A stretch of DNA of 64,000 bases from Rhodocyclales bacterium (GTDB lineage: Bacteria; Pseudomonadota; Gammaproteobacteria; Burkholderiales; Rhodocyclaceae): contig JACOUN010000097.1 in the NCBI GenBank assembly GCA_016177805.1, positions 22,427 through 86,426 of the forward strand. The letters are read 5' to 3'. The position numbers were made by a program, and so were the translations under genes. The notes under the pieces are model-generated. The model had not been told where the DNA came from, ran no database searches, and was given only the letters and a program-made list of their open reading frames with translations. Shown piece after piece: positions 34,043 through 43,523 of this stretch (the first letter of the stretch is position 1; each line of letters begins with the position of its first letter).

Positions 34043-34092
34043 TAGAGCGCCCGCTGGTGCCCGGCTATCCCACGAACATGCTATTGCGCCGG
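34043..34092. repeat. 50-base repeat, copy B
   Basis: Partner of 31430-31479, with a 22-base core (34065-34086) that is identical. It covers the last codons of the histidine kinase gene (stop at 34081-34083) and about 40 bases beyond, so the copy near 31.4 kb probably derives from this end of the kinase-regulator unit. Confidence 0.8.
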
Positions 34093-35934
34093 GGTGGCCG
34101 GGTGTGCCTTGCGCAGGCGGATTTCGCTGCCGGTGGCCGAGCTGCGGATGTCGAGCACGGCACCCATCGCGGCGGCGCGCTGGCGCATGTGGGCGAGACC
34201 GCGTCCGCGCCCGGCGGCGCCGGGGTCGAAGCCGCGGCCGTTGTCGGCGACGGCGATCTCGAGTGCGCCGCCCTCTTCGCGCACCGTAACGCACAGGCGC
34301 GAGGCGCCGGCGTGCTTGAGCACGTTGGCGATGGCCTCCTGCAGGGTGCGCAGCAGCGCCAGCCCTTCGCGCGGCTCGATCTGGATGGCGTCGCTCGCGG
34401 TGGCGATGCGCCAGTCGAGCGTGATGCCGGCGGCGGCCAGGCGCGGCTCCATGCGAAAACGCAGGGCGCCGAGCGCCGAGAGCAGGTCGTCGTCGCCCGG
34501 CGCCAGGGCGTCGATGGCCAGGCGCATGTCGTCGATGCATTCGCGCAGCACCTGGGAGATCTCGCGCTCGCCGGCGGCGCCGCGTTCGACCATGGCGAGG
34601 GCGGAGAGCAGTTGCGAGCCGAGACCGTCGTGCATGTCCTGCACGATGCGGCCCCGTTCCGCAGCGGCGGCCTGGGCGGATTCGAGGCGGCGCAGGGCTT
34701 CGTGGCTGGCGGTGAGTTCGGCCTCCCGCGCCCGCACGCGTGCCTCCAGCCGCTCGTTGGCGCGCTCGGCCAGGCCGAGGGCGGCGACGAAATGCACCAG
34801 CAGCACCAGGCAGATGCCGAGGATCACCAGCGGCGTCAGGACGTGGGAAATGTAGATGTTGCTGAAGGAAATCCAGCCGCCCTTGACGGCGATATCCCAG
34901 GCGAAGGCGGCGCCGGTGAAGATCAGCGTGGCGGCCAGTGCGACGGTGTCCCAGCTGCGGATGCGCCAGGCCGCGCGCACGATCATGGTTACGGCCAGCA
35001 GGTTGAGCGGAATCGCACCGGCATACCAGAGCGCGTCCCGGTGCAGGAAAGCCTGGCCCAGCAGGATCATGGCGAGCGGGCCGACGGCGGCGTAGGCGAG
35101 CGCCGCGCGCTCGATCCAGGCGCGGTGCCAGCGCGCCACGCGCAGCACGAACAGACACAGCAGGATGTCGCCGTAGCCGGTGCCGGCGTAGTAGACGGCA
35201 CGCCAGGGAACCCACCATTCCAGCGGCACCAGCGGCCACACGTGATGGATGGTGCGGATGCCCCACATCAGCGCCGCCAGGCCGAGCATGCCGTAGAGGA
35301 TGTCCTGCCGGCGCAGCAGCCAGATGGTCAGCAGCAGCAGCCCGCCCGTGGTCAGCAGCCAGACGGAGATCATGGCGACGTTGTATTCCCAGAACAGGCG
35401 CTTTTCGTAGCGGGCGCGGATGGCTTCCGGCGGGCCGACGAAGGGCGCGCCGAAGCCGATCTGGGCATAACGGCTGGACATGCCCACGTGCAGGGTGTTT
35501 TCGCCGGGCCGCAACCCCTGGGTCGGCAGGAAGAACTCGTGGGGCCGCAGCCAGTTGGCCTGGACGGTGGGCGAGGAGCCGGCCACCGCGCCGGCGAGGG
35601 CACCGTTGAGGAACAGGCTGCCGCCGCTATACAGACGCGGGAAGAGCACGGCCTGGCTCTGGCCCGGACGGTCGTCGAGGCGGAAGTTGAGGCGGAACCA
35701 TACCCTGACCAGCCCTTGTTCCGGGTTGTCGACCTGGCCGGGCAGGGTCAACGGGCGCCAGCGCGGGTCGTCGTCCCTGGGGGGGATACTCATCTCGTGC
35801 CAGGGTTCGACGAGATAGCGGGCGTCGCGCAGCTCGACCACGACTTCGCCCGGGCCGCCGTCGACCGCCCTGGCGGGCAAAGTCAGTCCCATCAGGACGG
35901 CGAGCAAGGCGATGAGTACCCCACGGGCGCTCAC
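34081..35934 (-). CDS. 7TM-DISM sensor histidine kinase (NarX/LiaS-type HisKA_3)
   Basis: A 617-residue membrane sensor kinase. A signal peptide and a periplasmic beta-sandwich (about residues 25-180, including WFRLNFRLDDR and LYSGGSLFLNG) are followed by seven membrane segments (about 185-385) of the 7TM-DISM type. A short coiled coil (ERLEARVRAREAELTASHEAL) precedes a HisKA_3 dimerisation helix with the phosphoacceptor H435 (VQDMHDGLGSQLL), then an ATPase with EAIANVLKHAGAS and ADNGRGFDPG. Related sensors respond to small carbohydrate-like or peptide ligands. It overlaps the regulator gene as ATGA at 35931-35934, so the two form a two-component pair. Confidence 0.9.
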   Translation of the reverse strand: MSARGVLIALLAVLMGLTLPARAVDGGPGEVVVELRDARYLVEPWHEMSIPPRDDDPRWRPLTLPGQVDNPEQGLVRVWFRLNFRLDDRPGQSQAVLFPRLYSGGSLFLNGALAGAVAGSSPTVQANWLRPHEFFLPTQGLRPGENTLHVGMSSRYAQIGFGAPFVGPPEAIRARYEKRLFWEYNVAMISVWLLTTGGLLLLTIWLLRRQDILYGMLGLAALMWGIRTIHHVWPLVPLEWWVPWRAVYYAGTGYGDILLCLFVLRVARWHRAWIERAALAYAAVGPLAMILLGQAFLHRDALWYAGAIPLNLLAVTMIVRAAWRIRSWDTVALAATLIFTGAAFAWDIAVKGGWISFSNIYISHVLTPLVILGICLVLLVHFVAALGLAERANERLEARVRAREAELTASHEALRRLESAQAAAAERGRIVQDMHDGLGSQLLSALAMVERGAAGEREISQVLRECIDDMRLAIDALAPGDDDLLSALGALRFRMEPRLAAAGITLDWRIATASDAIQIEPREGLALLRTLQEAIANVLKHAGASRLCVTVREEGGALEIAVADNGRGFDPGAAGRGRGLAHMRQRAAAMGAVLDIRSSATGSEIRLRKAHPATPAQ

Positions 35935-36569
35935 TTCAGCAACCCCATCTGCCGCGCCTCGAAAACCGCCTCGCTGCGGGAGTTGACGGCGAGTTTGCGG
36001 TAGATCTTGCGCACATGGGCGGTGACGGTGTGCGGCGAGATGGCGAGGGCCTTGCCGACCTCGGCGAAGGACAAGCCCTTGGCGACGAGGGTGAGGATTT
36101 CGCCCTCGCGGGCGGAAAGCGGGCTGGCGCTGGCGGCGGTGGGTGGGGCGCGGAAGCGGCGCAGCAGGCGGCGGGCGATCGACGGGCTCAGCGGTGCGCC
36201 GCCCTGGCGCAGCTCGCGGATGCAGGCGACGATCTCCGTGGGCAGGGCGTCCTTGAGCAGATAGCCGGCGGCACCGGCTTCGAGGGAGCGCAGCACGTGC
36301 TCGTCGTCACCGAAGACGGTGATCACCATGACGTCAGCCTCGGGCTGGCCGGCGGCGATGCGGGCGATGATGTCGATGCCGTCGCCGTCGGGCAGGCCGA
36401 GATCGACGAGGTAGACGTCGGCGGCGTGCCGGGCAGCGAGGGCGTGCCCCTCGGCGGCGCTGGCGGCGCGGCCGGCCAGAACAAGATCCTGCGCTGCCTC
36501 GACGATGTCGGCGAAGCGGCGCAGGAACTCCGGGTTGTCCTCGATCAGCGCGACGCGGGTGATGTCCAT
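35931..36569 (-). CDS. NarL/LuxR-type response regulator
   Basis: A 212-residue regulator: a receiver domain (VALIEDNPEFLRRF, phosphoacceptor D56 in VYLVDLGLPDG, then ITVFGDD and LLKDALP) and a C-terminal helix-turn-helix (SAREGEILTLVAKGLSFAEVGKALAISPHTVTAHVRKI, landmark HTVTAHVRKI). ATG 36569 is chosen; codons further upstream look unconserved. It is translated ahead of the kinase gene and coupled by a four-base overlap. The target genes are unknown; the DUF1566 genes downstream on the same strand are candidates by proximity. Confidence 0.92.
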   Translation of the reverse strand: MDITRVALIEDNPEFLRRFADIVEAAQDLVLAGRAASAAEGHALAARHAADVYLVDLGLPDGDGIDIIARIAAGQPEADVMVITVFGDDEHVLRSLEAGAAGYLLKDALPTEIVACIRELRQGGAPLSPSIARRLLRRFRAPPTAASASPLSAREGEILTLVAKGLSFAEVGKALAISPHTVTAHVRKIYRKLAVNSRSEAVFEARQMGLLK

Positions 36570-36664
36570 GGTGGCGGCCAAGATACCATGGCGGCCGCAG
36601 TTCGCGTTCTCCAGGGGCGGGCAAGTGTCACAGTGTTTGGCTCGCATCCCTTACAATTCGCGTG

Positions 36665-37522
36665 ATGAATCAGACACCTTTTCCTGGCGCCGGCGCCGAC
36701 GCCGGCGCCTCGCCGCTCGGCAAAGCCGTCACCTACCGCGCTACCTACGCCCCGGAGCTGCTGTTTCCGATAGCGCGCCAGAGCAAACGCGACGAACTCG
36801 GTATCGCGGCGGACGCGCTGCCGTTCGTGGGCGAGGATGTGTGGAACGCCTATGAGTTGTCGTGGCTGAACGAACGCGGCAAGCCGGTGGTCGCGCTGGG
36901 CGAGTTTCGTGTGCCGGCGGAGTCGGCGCGGCTGATCGAGTCGAAATCGCTCAAGCTCTATCTCAACTCGTTCAACCAGAGCCGTTTTGTCAGCCCCGAG
37001 GCGGTGCAGGCGCTGATTGCCCGCGATCTGTCGCAGGCGTGCGGGGCGGCGGTGGAGGTGAGCATAGCGCCGCTGTCGCGGTGCCCACAGCGCGTTGCCG
37101 CATACCCCGATGGGGAGTTGCTCGACGACATGGACATCGACATCGACACCTATCTGCCGGCCCCGCATCTGCTGGGGTGCGACGCGGCGAGGGGGGGGGT
37201 GGTCGAAACGCTGTACACCCATCTGCTCAAGTCGAACTGCCTCGTCACCGGGCAGCCCGACTGGGGCATGCTGGTGGTCAGCTATGCGGGGGCGGCGATC
37301 GACCGGGCCGGTTTGCTGCGCTATGTCGTGTCGCTGCGCAACCACAACGAGTTTCATGAGCAGTGTGTCGAACGCGTGTTCTGCGACATCCTGCGCCGCT
37401 GCCAGCCCGAGCGGCTGGCGGTGTGGGCGCGCTATACGCGGCGCGGTGGGCTGGACATCAACCCGTTCCGCTCGACCGGCGACATCGCCATGCCTGCCAA
37501 CGTAGCCGAAGTTCGTCAGTAG
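36665..37522 (+). CDS. queF: NADPH-dependent 7-cyano-7-deazaguanine reductase
   Basis: QueF reduces preQ0 to preQ1 in queuosine biosynthesis. This 285-residue form is the long, proteobacterial type with two T-fold halves. The motifs ESKSLKLYLNSFNQSRF (first half) and SNCLVTGQPDWG (second half, active-site Cys) are present, and the C-terminal ARYTRRGGLDINPFRS is typical. ATG 36665 is used; a GTG one codon earlier is also possible. Its promoter must lie within the 95 bases between it and the divergent regulator gene. Confidence 0.95.
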   Translation: MNQTPFPGAGADAGASPLGKAVTYRATYAPELLFPIARQSKRDELGIAADALPFVGEDVWNAYELSWLNERGKPVVALGEFRVPAESARLIESKSLKLYLNSFNQSRFVSPEAVQALIARDLSQACGAAVEVSIAPLSRCPQRVAAYPDGELLDDMDIDIDTYLPAPHLLGCDAARGGVVETLYTHLLKSNCLVTGQPDWGMLVVSYAGAAIDRAGLLRYVVSLRNHNEFHEQCVERVFCDILRRCQPERLAVWARYTRRGGLDINPFRSTGDIAMPANVAEVRQ

Positions 37523-37576
37523 TCGTAGACTCGACCACACCAGCACCTCCGCCCGCCCGGTGCAATGGAGTCGTCC

Positions 37577-39631
37577 ATGCCCAATCGTCTGGCTACTGAA
37601 ACCTCGCCTTACCTTCTGCAGCATGCTGACAATCCGGTGGACTGGCAGCCGTGGGGTGCCGAAGCGCTTGATCAGGCGCGGCGCCAGGACCGCCCCATCC
37701 TGCTGTCGATCGGGTATTCGGCCTGTCACTGGTGCCACGTGATGGCACACGAGTCGTTCGAGGATGAGCCGACCGCGGCGCTGATGAACCGGGAGTTCAT
37801 CAACATCAAGGTTGATCGCGAGGAGCGCCCGGACCTGGACCAGATCTACCAGAGCGCCCATCAGTTGCTCACCGGGCGCGCCGGCGGCTGGCCGTTGACC
37901 ATGTTTCTGGCGCCGGACGGCATGCCGTTTTTCGGTGGAACCTACTTTCCCAATCATGCGCGCCATGGGTTGCCCGGCTTTACCGACTTGCTGGCGCAGA
38001 TTGCGGCGGCCTACCGCACCCAGCGCGAAGCGATCACGCAGCAGAATGGCGCCTTGGGCAACGCCCTGGCGCGGGCCGCGGCCGTGGGTGGGGCGGCGGC
38101 GCAGACGGGTGCGTTGAGCGCCGCGCCATTGCAGCGCTTGTGCGACCAACTGGCGGCTGCGTACGACGAGACGCATGGCGGCTTCGGTGATGCGCCCAAA
38201 TTCCCTCACCCCACCGATCTGGCGTTCCTGCTCTACCGCTACCGGAGCGCTGCCGAGCAGGCGTCGCGCGACATGGCGCTCACCACGCTGCGGCGCATGG
38301 CCGAGGGCGGGCTCTACGACCAGTTGGGCGGCGGCTTTTGTCGCTACAGCACCGACGCGCGCTGGCAGATTCCGCATTTCGAGAAAATGCTCTACGACAA
38401 CGGTGCGCTGCTCGGCCTGTATGCTCAAGCCTGGCAGATCGATGGCGATCCACTGTATCGACGCATCGTGGACGAAACCGCCGCGTGGGCGATGCGCGAG
38501 ATGCAATCCCCGGCGGGTGGCTACTACGCGGCACTGGATGCCGATTCGGAAGGTGAGGAAGGGCGCTATTACGTCTGGGACCGGGACGAACCGGCGCGGT
38601 TGCTCGACTCCGGGCAGTTGCGCGTGGCGCAGCGTGTGTACGGCCTTGACGGGACGCCGAATTTCGAGGGGCGGGCCTGGCATCTGTGTATCCGACGGCC
38701 GCTGGCGCAGGTCGCGAACGAACTGGGATGGCCGCTGGCGCAAGCCGAGGCGCTGCTCGCGCAGGCGCGCGCGCGGCTGTTCGAGGCGCGCGCCGGCCGG
38801 GTGCGACCGGGGCTGGACGACAAGCTGCTGACCGGCTGGAATGCGCTGATGATCGCCGGCATGGCGCGGGCGGCGCGGGTGTTCGGGCGGGACGAGTGGC
38901 TGGCGTCGGCGCGCCGGGCGCTTGCGTTCGTGCGCGAACACCTGTGGCGCGATGGACGTCTGCTTGCGGTGGGTGCCGGTGGCGCGGGGCGGCTCAACGC
39001 CTATCTGGACGATCATGCCTTCCTGATCGAGGCCTTGATCGAACTGATGCAAGGGCGCTTCGAAGCCGATGACCTGAGCTTTGCCCGCGAGCTTGCCGAC
39101 GCGCTGCTGGATAGTTTTGAAGACCGCGCCGAAGGTGGCTACTTCTTTACCCGCGATGATCACGAAGCCTTGATCCAGCGCCCCAAGCCGCTGCACGACA
39201 ACGCGATGGCGTCAGGCAACGGCGTGGCGGCGCTGGCGCTGTTGCGGCTGGGGCATCTCACCGGCGAGGCGCGCTACCTTGAAGCAGGCGAGCGGGTTGT
39301 GCGCTGGGCGTGGCCGGTGCTGGAGACGCGCCCCGAAGGATGCGCCAGCCTGGTGCGGGCACTGGCCGAACTGTTGAGTCCGCCCACGGTGGTCGTGGTG
39401 CGCGGTGGCGCGGTGGAGCTGGCTGAGTGGCAAGCGGCGCTGAGGGTGAGTCAGGTGCCGGATACGCTGTGTTTGTTCATCGCCGACGGCGTCGCGAACT
39501 TGCCGCCAGTGCTCGACAAGCCACGACGAGACCGTGTCAACGCCTGGGTCTGCCGTGGCGTTAACTGCCTGAGTCCGCTGGACAGCATTGCAGCGCTGGA
39601 GCAGACCCTGCATGAGCTGCCGCCCCGGTAG
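37577..39631 (+). CDS. YyaL/DUF255 thioredoxin-domain protein
   Basis: A 684-residue protein of the YyaL/spermatogenesis-associated-protein-20 family. The N-terminal thioredoxin fold has the CxxC motif ([15 protein letters not shown]) near residue 50 after [14 protein letters not shown]. The rest is a six-hairpin barrel like that of glycosidases ([68 protein letters not shown]). It is predicted cytoplasmic. Its molecular role is not established in bacteria. ATG 37577 follows GGAG with seven bases of spacing. Confidence 0.92.
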   Translation: MPNRLATETSPYLLQHADNPVDWQPWGAEALDQARRQDRPILLSIGYSACHWCHVMAHESFEDEPTAALMNREFINIKVDREERPDLDQIYQSAHQLLTGRAGGWPLTMFLAPDGMPFFGGTYFPNHARHGLPGFTDLLAQIAAAYRTQREAITQQNGALGNALARAAAVGGAAAQTGALSAAPLQRLCDQLAAAYDETHGGFGDAPKFPHPTDLAFLLYRYRSAAEQASRDMALTTLRRMAEGGLYDQLGGGFCRYSTDARWQIPHFEKMLYDNGALLGLYAQAWQIDGDPLYRRIVDETAAWAMREMQSPAGGYYAALDADSEGEEGRYYVWDRDEPARLLDSGQLRVAQRVYGLDGTPNFEGRAWHLCIRRPLAQVANELGWPLAQAEALLAQARARLFEARAGRVRPGLDDKLLTGWNALMIAGMARAARVFGRDEWLASARRALAFVREHLWRDGRLLAVGAGGAGRLNAYLDDHAFLIEALIELMQGRFEADDLSFARELADALLDSFEDRAEGGYFFTRDDHEALIQRPKPLHDNAMASGNGVAALALLRLGHLTGEARYLEAGERVVRWAWPVLETRPEGCASLVRALAELLSPPTVVVVRGGAVELAEWQAALRVSQVPDTLCLFIADGVANLPPVLDKPRRDRVNAWVCRGVNCLSPLDSIAALEQTLHELPPR

Positions 39632-39697
39632 GCAAGTGAGCGGCTCTGGTTTAGTATCAACGCGTTTCAACAACACTGTCGAGAGAGGAAAGAGAAG

Positions 39698-40003
39698 ATG
39701 AAGGTATTAGTTACGGCGGTCGCCGCCATCAGCCTGCTGTCTGCCGCCCCCGCATTCGCCGACCAGGCGCTGGCCAAGTCGAAGAACTGTCTGGCCTGTC
39801 ATTCGGTGGACAAGAAAGTGGTCGGCCCGGCTTTCAAGGACATCGCGGCCAAGTACGCCGGCCAGGATGTGGTTGCCGCGCTGGTCACCAAGGTGCAGAA
39901 GGGCGGGTCGGGCGTATGGGGCCCGGTGCCGATGCCGCCGAACCCGGCGGTGAGCGCCGACGAAGCGAAGAAGCTGGTGGAGTGGGTGCTGGCGACCAAG
40001 TGA
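39698..40003 (+). CDS. Small class I cytochrome c (c551/c552-type)
   Basis: A 101-residue periplasmic cytochrome. The signal peptide ends at PAFA-D (about residue 21), the heme site is C31-L-A-C34-H35, and the distal ligand region is VPMPPNPAVS. Mature size is about 80 residues, standard for a c551-type electron carrier in denitrification or terminal oxidation. GAGAGGAAAGAGA precedes the ATG. A bidirectional terminator follows. Confidence 0.93.
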   Translation: MKVLVTAVAAISLLSAAPAFADQALAKSKNCLACHSVDKKVVGPAFKDIAAKYAGQDVVAALVTKVQKGGSGVWGPVPMPPNPAVSADEAKKLVEWVLATK

Positions 40004-40041
40004 GCGCTTGCCCCGGCATTCATGCCGGGGTGACTCAAACG

Positions 40042-40068
40042 AAAAACCGGCCGTGCGCCGGTTTTTTT
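40042..40068 (+). terminator. Bidirectional rho-independent terminator
   Basis: The inverted repeat AAAAACCGGC (40042-40051) with GCCGGTTTTT (40057-40066) has T-runs in both directions, ending the cytochrome c gene on the plus strand and the GGDEF-EAL gene (which stops at 40076) on the minus strand. A smaller hairpin (40011-40030) lies just before. Confidence 0.88.
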
Positions 40069-40075
40069 ATCAACT

Positions 40076-42256
40076 TCATTCCATGACAGGGCGTGGCGAC
40101 AGGGGGATGGCGCGCAATGCCTCGGCCGCGCTCAGGGGTTTGGCGAAATAGTAGCCCTGCATCACGTCACAGCCCAGCGCCTTAAGGTTGAGCGCCTGCC
40201 GGGCGTGCTCGACGCCTTCGGCGATCAGCTTCAGTCCGAACCCCTTGGCGATACCGGCAATGGCCGCGACGATGGGGTTGGTGACCAGTCCGTCGAGGTC
40301 GCGGACAAAGCGGCGGTCGATCTTGAGCACGTTGACCGGCAGCTCCTGCAGGTAGGCGAGTGCCGAGTAGCCGGTGCCGAAGTCGTCGATCGCGATGCCC
40401 ACTCCGGCGCTGCGCAATGCACGGATGCGACCGGCCACGCTACGCCCGTCCTGCATCGCCATGCTTTCGGTGATTTCGAGTTCGAGCCGGTCCGGCGGGA
40501 GCATGAAGCGACGCAGGCAGTCCATCACCAGTTCGATGATGTCTTCGCGGCCGAAGTCGTGTTGTGCGAGATTGAGTGACATCTTGAGGTGGGAGTGCCC
40601 CGCGGTACGCCACGTGGCGAGCTGTGCGCAGGCCTGCTCCACCACCCAGTGGCTGATCTCACCGATCAAGCCGATTTCTTCAGCCACGGGAATGAAGGTG
40701 GCCGGGCTGATGACCCCATTGTCCGGATGGTTCCAGCGCAGCAGCGCTTCCATGCCGACGATGCGGTTCTCGGTCAGGCTCACCTGGGGTTGATACAGTA
40801 GTTCGAGTTGATCGCGGTCCAGTGCGACCCGCAAGTCGTTTTCCATCGCGATGCGCTGACGATGGTGGCTGTTGTATTCCGGGGCGAAGAAGCGCAGCCC
40901 GTTCTTCCCCGCTTGCTTGATCTGGCGCATCGCGATGTCGGCATGGCGGGTCAGCATCTCGGCACTGTCGCCGTCGGTCGGGTAGATCGCTATGCCGATG
41001 CTGAGCGTGACGCGAAACGGCCCCTGGCTGAGCGCAAACGGTTCTTCAAGGGCGCGCATGATGGTGCGCGCGCCCCGCTGGGCTTCTTCCGCGCCGCCGA
41101 TGTCGGTGAGCAGTATCGCGAACTCGTCACCGCCCAGGCGTGCCACCGTATCACCACTCTTGACCGCGTCGGTGAAACGAGCGGCGATCTGGCACAGCAA
41201 TGCGTCTCCGTCGGCGTGTCCGTAGCCGTCATTGACCAGCTTGAATCTGTCGATATCGGCAATCATCACCGCCAGGCAATTGCAGCGGCGCTGCGCTTGC
41301 GCAATGGCCAGTTCCAGGCGGTCGCGGAACAGGGTGCGGTTGGGCAGCCGCGTCAGTTGGTCATGGTAGGTCTGGAATCCCACCAGTTCTTCGGCGCGTC
41401 GATGGGCCGAGACATCGCGTGCGACGCAGTACAGGCCGGTATACACGGCACGCCCGGCGTCCTGTTCGGTAATGGGGGAGCCGCGCACCTCGACCGTGAC
41501 ATGTCCGTCTTCGCAGCCGTCGGTGGTCCCGCCCGGACACTTCAGGTGCAGCTCGGCATTGAAGTCGCGTGCCGGGTCAGCCCGCTGTGCGCGCAGCAGC
41601 TCGTCCAGTTCGGCCGCGTTGCCGGCTTCGACCAGGGAACTCAAGCGCCGTCCCGCCAGCTCACGCTCGGACATGCCGAGTGTGCTGATAACGCGCGGAT
41701 TGACAAACTTGAAGCAACCTTCGGTGTCGAGCGAAAACACGAGATCCGGTGAGCGTTCGGCCAGATCGCGGTGCAGCCGTTCGGAGGCGACGAGCCGTTC
41801 GCGCAGGCTGCGGTTGGTGCGTTCCGAGGCGTGCTTCTTCAGCACGTCACGCACGCTGCGCCGCAATTCGATTTCGTGGCAGGGTTTGCGCAGGAAGTCA
41901 TCGGCGCCTCGCCTGAGCGCGCGGATCGCGACATCCATCGCACAGTCGTCGCTCATCATGATCACGGCTTCGTCGCGACCCTGTCGTTCCAGCCACTCCA
42001 GTATTGCCAGGCTGTTGCCGTCGGGGAGCCGGTAATCGAGCAGTATCAGGTCGTAGTGCGCGCCCGTGAGTCGCGCCAGGATCTCGGAATAGCCGCCACA
42101 TTGATCGAACTGACGGCCGGGCTGGGTCAGGATGCGGCGCAGGTTGATGCGCTGCGCGGCATCGCTGTCGACTATCAGGATGCGGGACGCCGGTTCTATC
42201 CCCTGAAGGGGATCGGGATGCGGATCGTAGAACGGCACCTCGTTCAGTCGGGTCAT
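40076..42256 (-). CDS. Receiver-PAS-GGDEF-EAL c-di-GMP signalling protein
   Basis: A 726-residue cytoplasmic protein with an N-terminal receiver domain (RILIVDSDAAQRINL, LILLDYRLPDGNS; about residues 24-140), a coiled linker, a PAS domain (DLVFSLDTEGCFKFVN; about 160-285), a GGDEF domain with an intact RLGGDEFAIL, and an EAL domain with EALLRWNHPDNG and DDFGTGYSALAYLQELPVNVLKID (landmark DDFGTGYSAL). Both catalytic motifs look intact, so either or both c-di-GMP synthesis and breakdown are possible. The EAL domain residues NLAQHD deviate slightly from the usual NLSxxQ. Upstream lies a 19-base palindrome. Confidence 0.92.
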   Translation of the reverse strand: MTRLNEVPFYDPHPDPLQGIEPASRILIVDSDAAQRINLRRILTQPGRQFDQCGGYSEILARLTGAHYDLILLDYRLPDGNSLAILEWLERQGRDEAVIMMSDDCAMDVAIRALRRGADDFLRKPCHEIELRRSVRDVLKKHASERTNRSLRERLVASERLHRDLAERSPDLVFSLDTEGCFKFVNPRVISTLGMSERELAGRRLSSLVEAGNAAELDELLRAQRADPARDFNAELHLKCPGGTTDGCEDGHVTVEVRGSPITEQDAGRAVYTGLYCVARDVSAHRRAEELVGFQTYHDQLTRLPNRTLFRDRLELAIAQAQRRCNCLAVMIADIDRFKLVNDGYGHADGDALLCQIAARFTDAVKSGDTVARLGGDEFAILLTDIGGAEEAQRGARTIMRALEEPFALSQGPFRVTLSIGIAIYPTDGDSAEMLTRHADIAMRQIKQAGKNGLRFFAPEYNSHHRQRIAMENDLRVALDRDQLELLYQPQVSLTENRIVGMEALLRWNHPDNGVISPATFIPVAEEIGLIGEISHWVVEQACAQLATWRTAGHSHLKMSLNLAQHDFGREDIIELVMDCLRRFMLPPDRLELEITESMAMQDGRSVAGRIRALRSAGVGIAIDDFGTGYSALAYLQELPVNVLKIDRRFVRDLDGLVTNPIVAAIAGIAKGFGLKLIAEGVEHARQALNLKALGCDVMQGYYFAKPLSAAEALRAIPLSPRPVME

Positions 42257-42281
42257 GGAGTCCGGGCGGTTCGTGGCGGCG

Positions 42282-42300
42282 GTGATCGTGTGGCGATCAC
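42282..42300. promoter_or_regulatory. 19-base palindrome before the GGDEF-EAL gene
   Basis: GTGATCG (42282-42288), a 5-base spacer and CGATCAC (42294-42300) form a perfect dyad about 26 bases before the start of the GGDEF-EAL gene. It resembles an operator for a dimeric regulator. The regulator is not identifiable from sequence. Confidence 0.5.
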
Positions 42301-42382
42301 TAACAATACAACAGAAATCCCGCGTCTACACAGTGTTGTGCATACGCGACACCGTCGCCTGCTGATCCGTGGTGCGCGCGAA

Positions 42383-43519
42383 TCAGCCCTGGAAACTGTC
42401 GGCGAACGCGAGCGCGTCGAGCAACGCGGTGTTGATCTGTTCGTTCGTCAGTTGCAGTTCGGCCGCCTGCGCCTGCAGTGCGGCACACTCGAAACTCTCG
42501 CTCGCCCGCGCCAGTTTCAGAAACGGTGCGTACTCGCCTTCGTCGTGCAGCAACGCGTCCGAGACGGCGTCGGGCAGATGCATCTCGTCGAGTATGGTGT
42601 GCATCGACGCCCCGAGCAGGATCGGCAGCAGCGAGAAGGCGCCGGTGATGAAGAGGTTGTCATGCTCGGACTTGTCGAAGAAGTCCGCGCCTATCTTTTC
42701 CATGAAACGGCCTCGTGCGATCGATGTCTGCATCATCGCCGGCGCGCCGGGGTCGCGGCAGGCGGTGACCAGCAGCAGCGACAACCACTTGTTCAGGTTG
42801 GAGTAGCCCAGGATGCTGACCGCGTGCCTGAACGACTGGATCTCGCACATCAGGCCGAAACCGGCCGAGTTGATATAGCGCAGCAGCTTGTACGAAATCG
42901 CCACGTCCTGCTTCAGCAGCGCTTCGATCTCGCGAATGTCGGCATTGTTGCGTACCAGGTTGAGCAGCCTCACGATCTGGGCGTGGCCGGGCATGAGGGC
43001 TTTGGGGGGCGGATTGCCGTGCAGGAAGAACCAGCCCGAAGCGCCGTCGAAGCCGTTCTTGATGGCATTCTGGAACGCGCCGATGTCGGCCAGCCCCCAG
43101 GCCAGCCCTATGCCGGGGGCGCCCGCGGCGGTGGTTTGCTTGCGCGTGTCCATCAGGACGAAACGCCAGTCGATGCCGTCGGGGGGCGTCACGCCGGGTG
43201 CGAACCAGCTCAGGCACAGGCTGATGCCGGATGCCTGCAGTTGCGGCATCAGCGCGCTGGTGAGCGGGTGCGCCAGCGTCTGGGCCGGAATCTCTATCAT
43301 GGTGTTCGACGGCACTTGCCATTCCATCAGCTCGGGTGTGGGAACCAGCCTGGCCAGTGAGACGAACACGGTATTGCGCGTGGGCCAGAATTGGGCGAGC
43401 GCGCCGAGGGTTTCGACGACCGAGGCAATATTCGGCCCGTGCGCGATCAGGCGGTTGGCGGTGATGGCGCGTTTCTTGTTGACGACGGGTTCGCGGGTCA
43501 GGATGGTGGTCTGGGGCAT
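42383..43519 (-). CDS. HDOD domain protein with degenerate EAL (YuxH-like)
   Basis: A 378-residue cytoplasmic protein. The N-terminal half is related to an EAL fold but has no EAL motif or metal ligands; the C-terminal half is an HDOD domain (ADIREIEALLKQDVAISYKLLRYINSAGFGL and SFRHAVSILGYSNLNKWLSLLL; landmarks KLLRYINSAG and AVSILGY). Proteins with this arrangement act in c-di-GMP or stress signalling as adaptors, not enzymes. ATG 43519 is chosen; further upstream codons look unconserved. It is separated from the GGDEF-EAL gene by 126 bases containing the palindrome. Confidence 0.85.
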   Translation of the reverse strand: MPQTTILTREPVVNKKRAITANRLIAHGPNIASVVETLGALAQFWPTRNTVFVSLARLVPTPELMEWQVPSNTMIEIPAQTLAHPLTSALMPQLQASGISLCLSWFAPGVTPPDGIDWRFVLMDTRKQTTAAGAPGIGLAWGLADIGAFQNAIKNGFDGASGWFFLHGNPPPKALMPGHAQIVRLLNLVRNNADIREIEALLKQDVAISYKLLRYINSAGFGLMCEIQSFRHAVSILGYSNLNKWLSLLLVTACRDPGAPAMMQTSIARGRFMEKIGADFFDKSEHDNLFITGAFSLLPILLGASMHTILDEMHLPDAVSDALLHDEGEYAPFLKLARASESFECAALQAQAAELQLTNEQINTALLDALAFADSFQG

Positions 43520-43523
43520 GGGG

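Noticed and set aside
36545..39196. A very long minus-strand frame opposite queF and the YyaL-like gene
   Set aside because: Both genes on the plus strand are clear family members with ribosome sites; the opposite frame has no recognisable domain.
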